A stretch of 41,035 nucleotides of DNA from Bacteroidales bacterium UBA4345. GTDB taxonomy: Bacteria; Bacteroidota; Bacteroidia; Bacteroidales; Paludibacteraceae. Positions 39,646 to 41,035 of this stretch are shown here, piece by piece. A model generated the notes under the pieces. That model was given only the letters and a program-made list of their open reading frames with translations, ran no database searches and was not told the origin of the DNA. The stretch is from contig DGTD01000109.1 of assembly GCA_002396385.1 (NCBI GenBank), positions 1 through 41,035 of the forward strand, given 5' to 3'. Position 1 is the first letter of the stretch. Every line of letters starts with the position of its first letter. A program made the position numbers and the translations under genes.

Positions 39646-40576
39646 TGAAAAAGTTAAGGATGTTTTGTGCGGCGAAACGCGCCATCGCTATGCGGGCGTC
39701 AACAGTGGAAGTTCCACAATGGGGCGACAACACCACATTGTCGAGGTGGTACAGTTCGTCGGTCACCACCGGCTCGTGTTCAAACACATCGAGGGCAGCG
39801 CCTCTGATCGTACGGTTGCGCAGCGCCTCCACCAAAGCCTGTTCGTCAACAACGGCCCCGCGTGCGGTATTGACCAGAATTGCCGAGCGCTTCATTTTAG
39901 CCAGAGCTCCAGCATCAATCAGATGGCGGGTCTCGTTTGTCAACGGAGTACTTAACGCCACAAAGTCTGAGACACCCAACAGTTCGTCGAAAGGTCTGTA
40001 TTCGGCACCATAGAGCCGTTCGGTCGGTTCATCGAGGCGGTGGCGGTTGTAATAAACGATATGCATACCACCGGCCACTGCACGGCGGGCTATAGCCTGG
40101 CCTATGCGTCCCATACCAATTATACCCAGCGTTTTGCCGTACATACCCACGCCCAAATTCTCGAAAGTGCCCCACTTCAATCCGTTAGGGATACGTATTT
40201 TCCGGTCGTCTTCCGCCAAACGGCGGGCGGCGCAGCCCATCAGGGCATAAGCCAGTTCGGCTGTCGGTTCAACCACGGGGTCAGGCGTGTTGCACACAGC
40301 AATTCCCTTCTGTCGGGCATAGTCTGTATCAATATTATCGAAGCCCACGGCATAGTTCGATATCACCTTCAAGCGAGAGCCTCCTGCATCTATCACTTCT
40401 TTGTCGACCTTCAACGAAAAAGCGGAGAGCAACGCATCGTACTGTGGAAGCAGTTCCATCAACTCCGCTTTACTGAACGGCCCAGATTCGGGCATCGTCA
40501 CCTCGCATTTTTCACGGAGTTCCTCCAAGCCCTCATCGAGCAGGTGGTAGGAGATTAAAACCTTTTTTTTCGTCAT
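39614..40576 (-). CDS. D-2-hydroxyacid dehydrogenase (NAD-dependent)
   Basis: A 320-residue protein started at MTKKKVLISY; the ATG at 40612 would place the start inside the prfB terminator. The NAD-binding motif is GIIGMGRIGQAIARR. Catalytic residues of the family can be placed: Arg in VNTARGAVVDE, Glu in DVFEHEPVV, and His in LSPHCGTST. NYAVGFDNIDTDYA and TPLTNETRHLI are typical of the glyoxylate/hydroxypyruvate reductase and 2-ketogluconate reductase branch, but the substrate cannot be fixed. It sits between prfB and the CotH gene, with its 3' end overlapping the latter. Confidence 0.88.
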   Translation of the reverse strand: MTKKKVLISYHLLDEGLEELREKCEVTMPESGPFSKAELMELLPQYDALLSAFSLKVDKEVIDAGGSRLKVISNYAVGFDNIDTDYARQKGIAVCNTPDPVVEPTAELAYALMGCAARRLAEDDRKIRIPNGLKWGTFENLGVGMYGKTLGIIGMGRIGQAIARRAVAGGMHIVYYNRHRLDEPTERLYGAEYRPFDELLGVSDFVALSTPLTNETRHLIDAGALAKMKRSAILVNTARGAVVDEQALVEALRNRTIRGAALDVFEHEPVVTDELYHLDNVVLSPHCGTSTVDARIAMARFAAQNILNFFSGTGRVCRVV

Positions 40577-40594
40577 CTTTCTATTGTCTGAATT

Positions 40595-40628
40595 AAAAAA
40601 AGAGGGTGTCAACCAACCCTCTTTATAC
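40595..40628 (-). terminator. Terminator of prfB
   Basis: AAAGAGGGT (40599-40607) pairs perfectly with ACCCTCTTT (40616-40624); on the minus strand it is followed by a T run. It leaves only about 20 bp before the dehydrogenase start, so that gene depends on read-through or a promoter within the hairpin region. Confidence 0.82.
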
Positions 40629-40651
40629 CATTCTGAAGCCCCGCAACGGGT

Positions 40652-41035
40652 TTAATTGTTTTCGCCTCCGCCAAACTCCATCAGATAAGCTTTGATAAAG
40701 TCGTCGATGTCGCCGTCCATCACATTCTGCACATTGCTGCTTTGGAAGTTGGTACGGTGGTCTTTTACACGGCGGTCGTCGAAGACGTAACTGCGTATTT
40801 GCGAACCCCATTCAATCTTTTTCTTAGCAGCTTCCACCTTGTCGCGCTCGGCAAGTCGGTGCTGCAGTTCCTTGTCATACAAGATAGAGCGCAACTGTCG
40901 CATCGCATTCTCGCGATTCTTAGGTTGGTCGCGGGTTTCGGTATTTTCAATCAAGATTTCCTCTTGTTCGCCCGTATACGGGTCGGTGAACTGGTAACGC
41001 AGGCGCACACCCGACTCCACCTTGTTCACGTTCTG
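40652..41035 (-). CDS. prfB: Peptide chain release factor 2, C-terminal part (partial)
   Basis: The last 127 codons of RF2; the gene continues past the window end. The first residues QNVNKVESGVRLRY directly follow the GGQ catalytic motif of the family, which lies just outside. AKKKIEWGSQIRSYVFDDRR, VKDHRT and MDGDIDDFIKAYLMEFGG are typical RF2 C-terminal segments. RF2 releases peptides at UGA and UAA. Any programmed frameshift site would be at the 5' end, which is not visible. Confidence 0.93.
   Translation of the reverse strand, partial: QNVNKVESGVRLRYQFTDPYTGEQEEILIENTETRDQPKNRENAMRQLRSILYDKELQHRLAERDKVEAAKKKIEWGSQIRSYVFDDRRVKDHRTNFQSSNVQNVMDGDIDDFIKAYLMEFGGGENN

Overview
The window looks like a chromosomal segment from a member of the Bacteroidota, most likely order Bacteroidales. 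The reasons are: promoters of the TTTG / ~19-20 nt / TAnnTTTG type; two large exported proteins with type IX secretion (T9SS) C-terminal sorting tails; two C10 (streptopain-like) cysteine peptidases; 'SSC-S-Asp-rich' lipoproteins; a GlsA/GlsB glycine-lipid acyltransferase pair; and Bacteroidales-like housekeeping genes (class I fumarase, fused HisIE, YchF, prfB). I cannot name the genus. Nearly all genes are on the minus strand.

Layout. 1-1.3 kb: end of argC, then argD. 1.3-2 kb: a convergent hisIE whose HisI half has lost its catalytic motifs. 2.1-5.7 kb: a T9SS-exported C10 peptidase between two paralogous small lipoproteins, with a 60-bp exact repeat that carries a terminator. 5.8-8.9 kb: ychF and the glsA-glsB pair. 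9.2-12.2 kb: a secreted GH74-type xyloglucanase. 12.3-15.5 kb: class I fumarase, with an AAA/DUF4143 ATPase gene lying between the fumarase 3' end and a 63-bp exact duplicate of that 3' end. 15.7-18.4 kb: a TPR-AAA ATPase and a TPR-membrane protein with a possible coupled micro-ORF between them. 18.4-24.4 kb: lipoprotein carbonic anhydrase and the dxr-rseP-folA operon, with a hairpin-repeat array and an ATPase remnant on each side. 24.6-26 kb: a second C10 peptidase, this one a lipoprotein. 26-34.2 kb: a compact five-gene defence-like operon (type III Mod, helicase-nuclease Res, a 71-aa protein, a DndD-like SMC ATPase, and a DndE-like/HerA fusion). 34.5-37 kb: an AAA/DUF234-type ATPase with nested palindromes over its promoter, the third hairpin array, and an initiator-like tRNA-Met. 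37-41 kb: a CotH/lamin-tail surface protein, a D-2-hydroxyacid dehydrogenase and the C-terminal part of prfB.

The most novel-looking material is in three places. (1) The defence-like operon joins type III restriction-modification parts to DndD/DndE-HerA-like ATPases and has no DndB/C. Its ~260-nt leader contains two mutually exclusive pairings, one of which closes over the bases touching the mod start codon, a riboswitch-like layout. (2) Three arrays of 27 two-hairpin units show compensatory stem changes, and all lie beside AAA-ATPase genes or remnants. (3) The HisI domain is degenerate inside an otherwise normal-looking HisIE fusion. Function calls come from motif recognition only; no database search was run.
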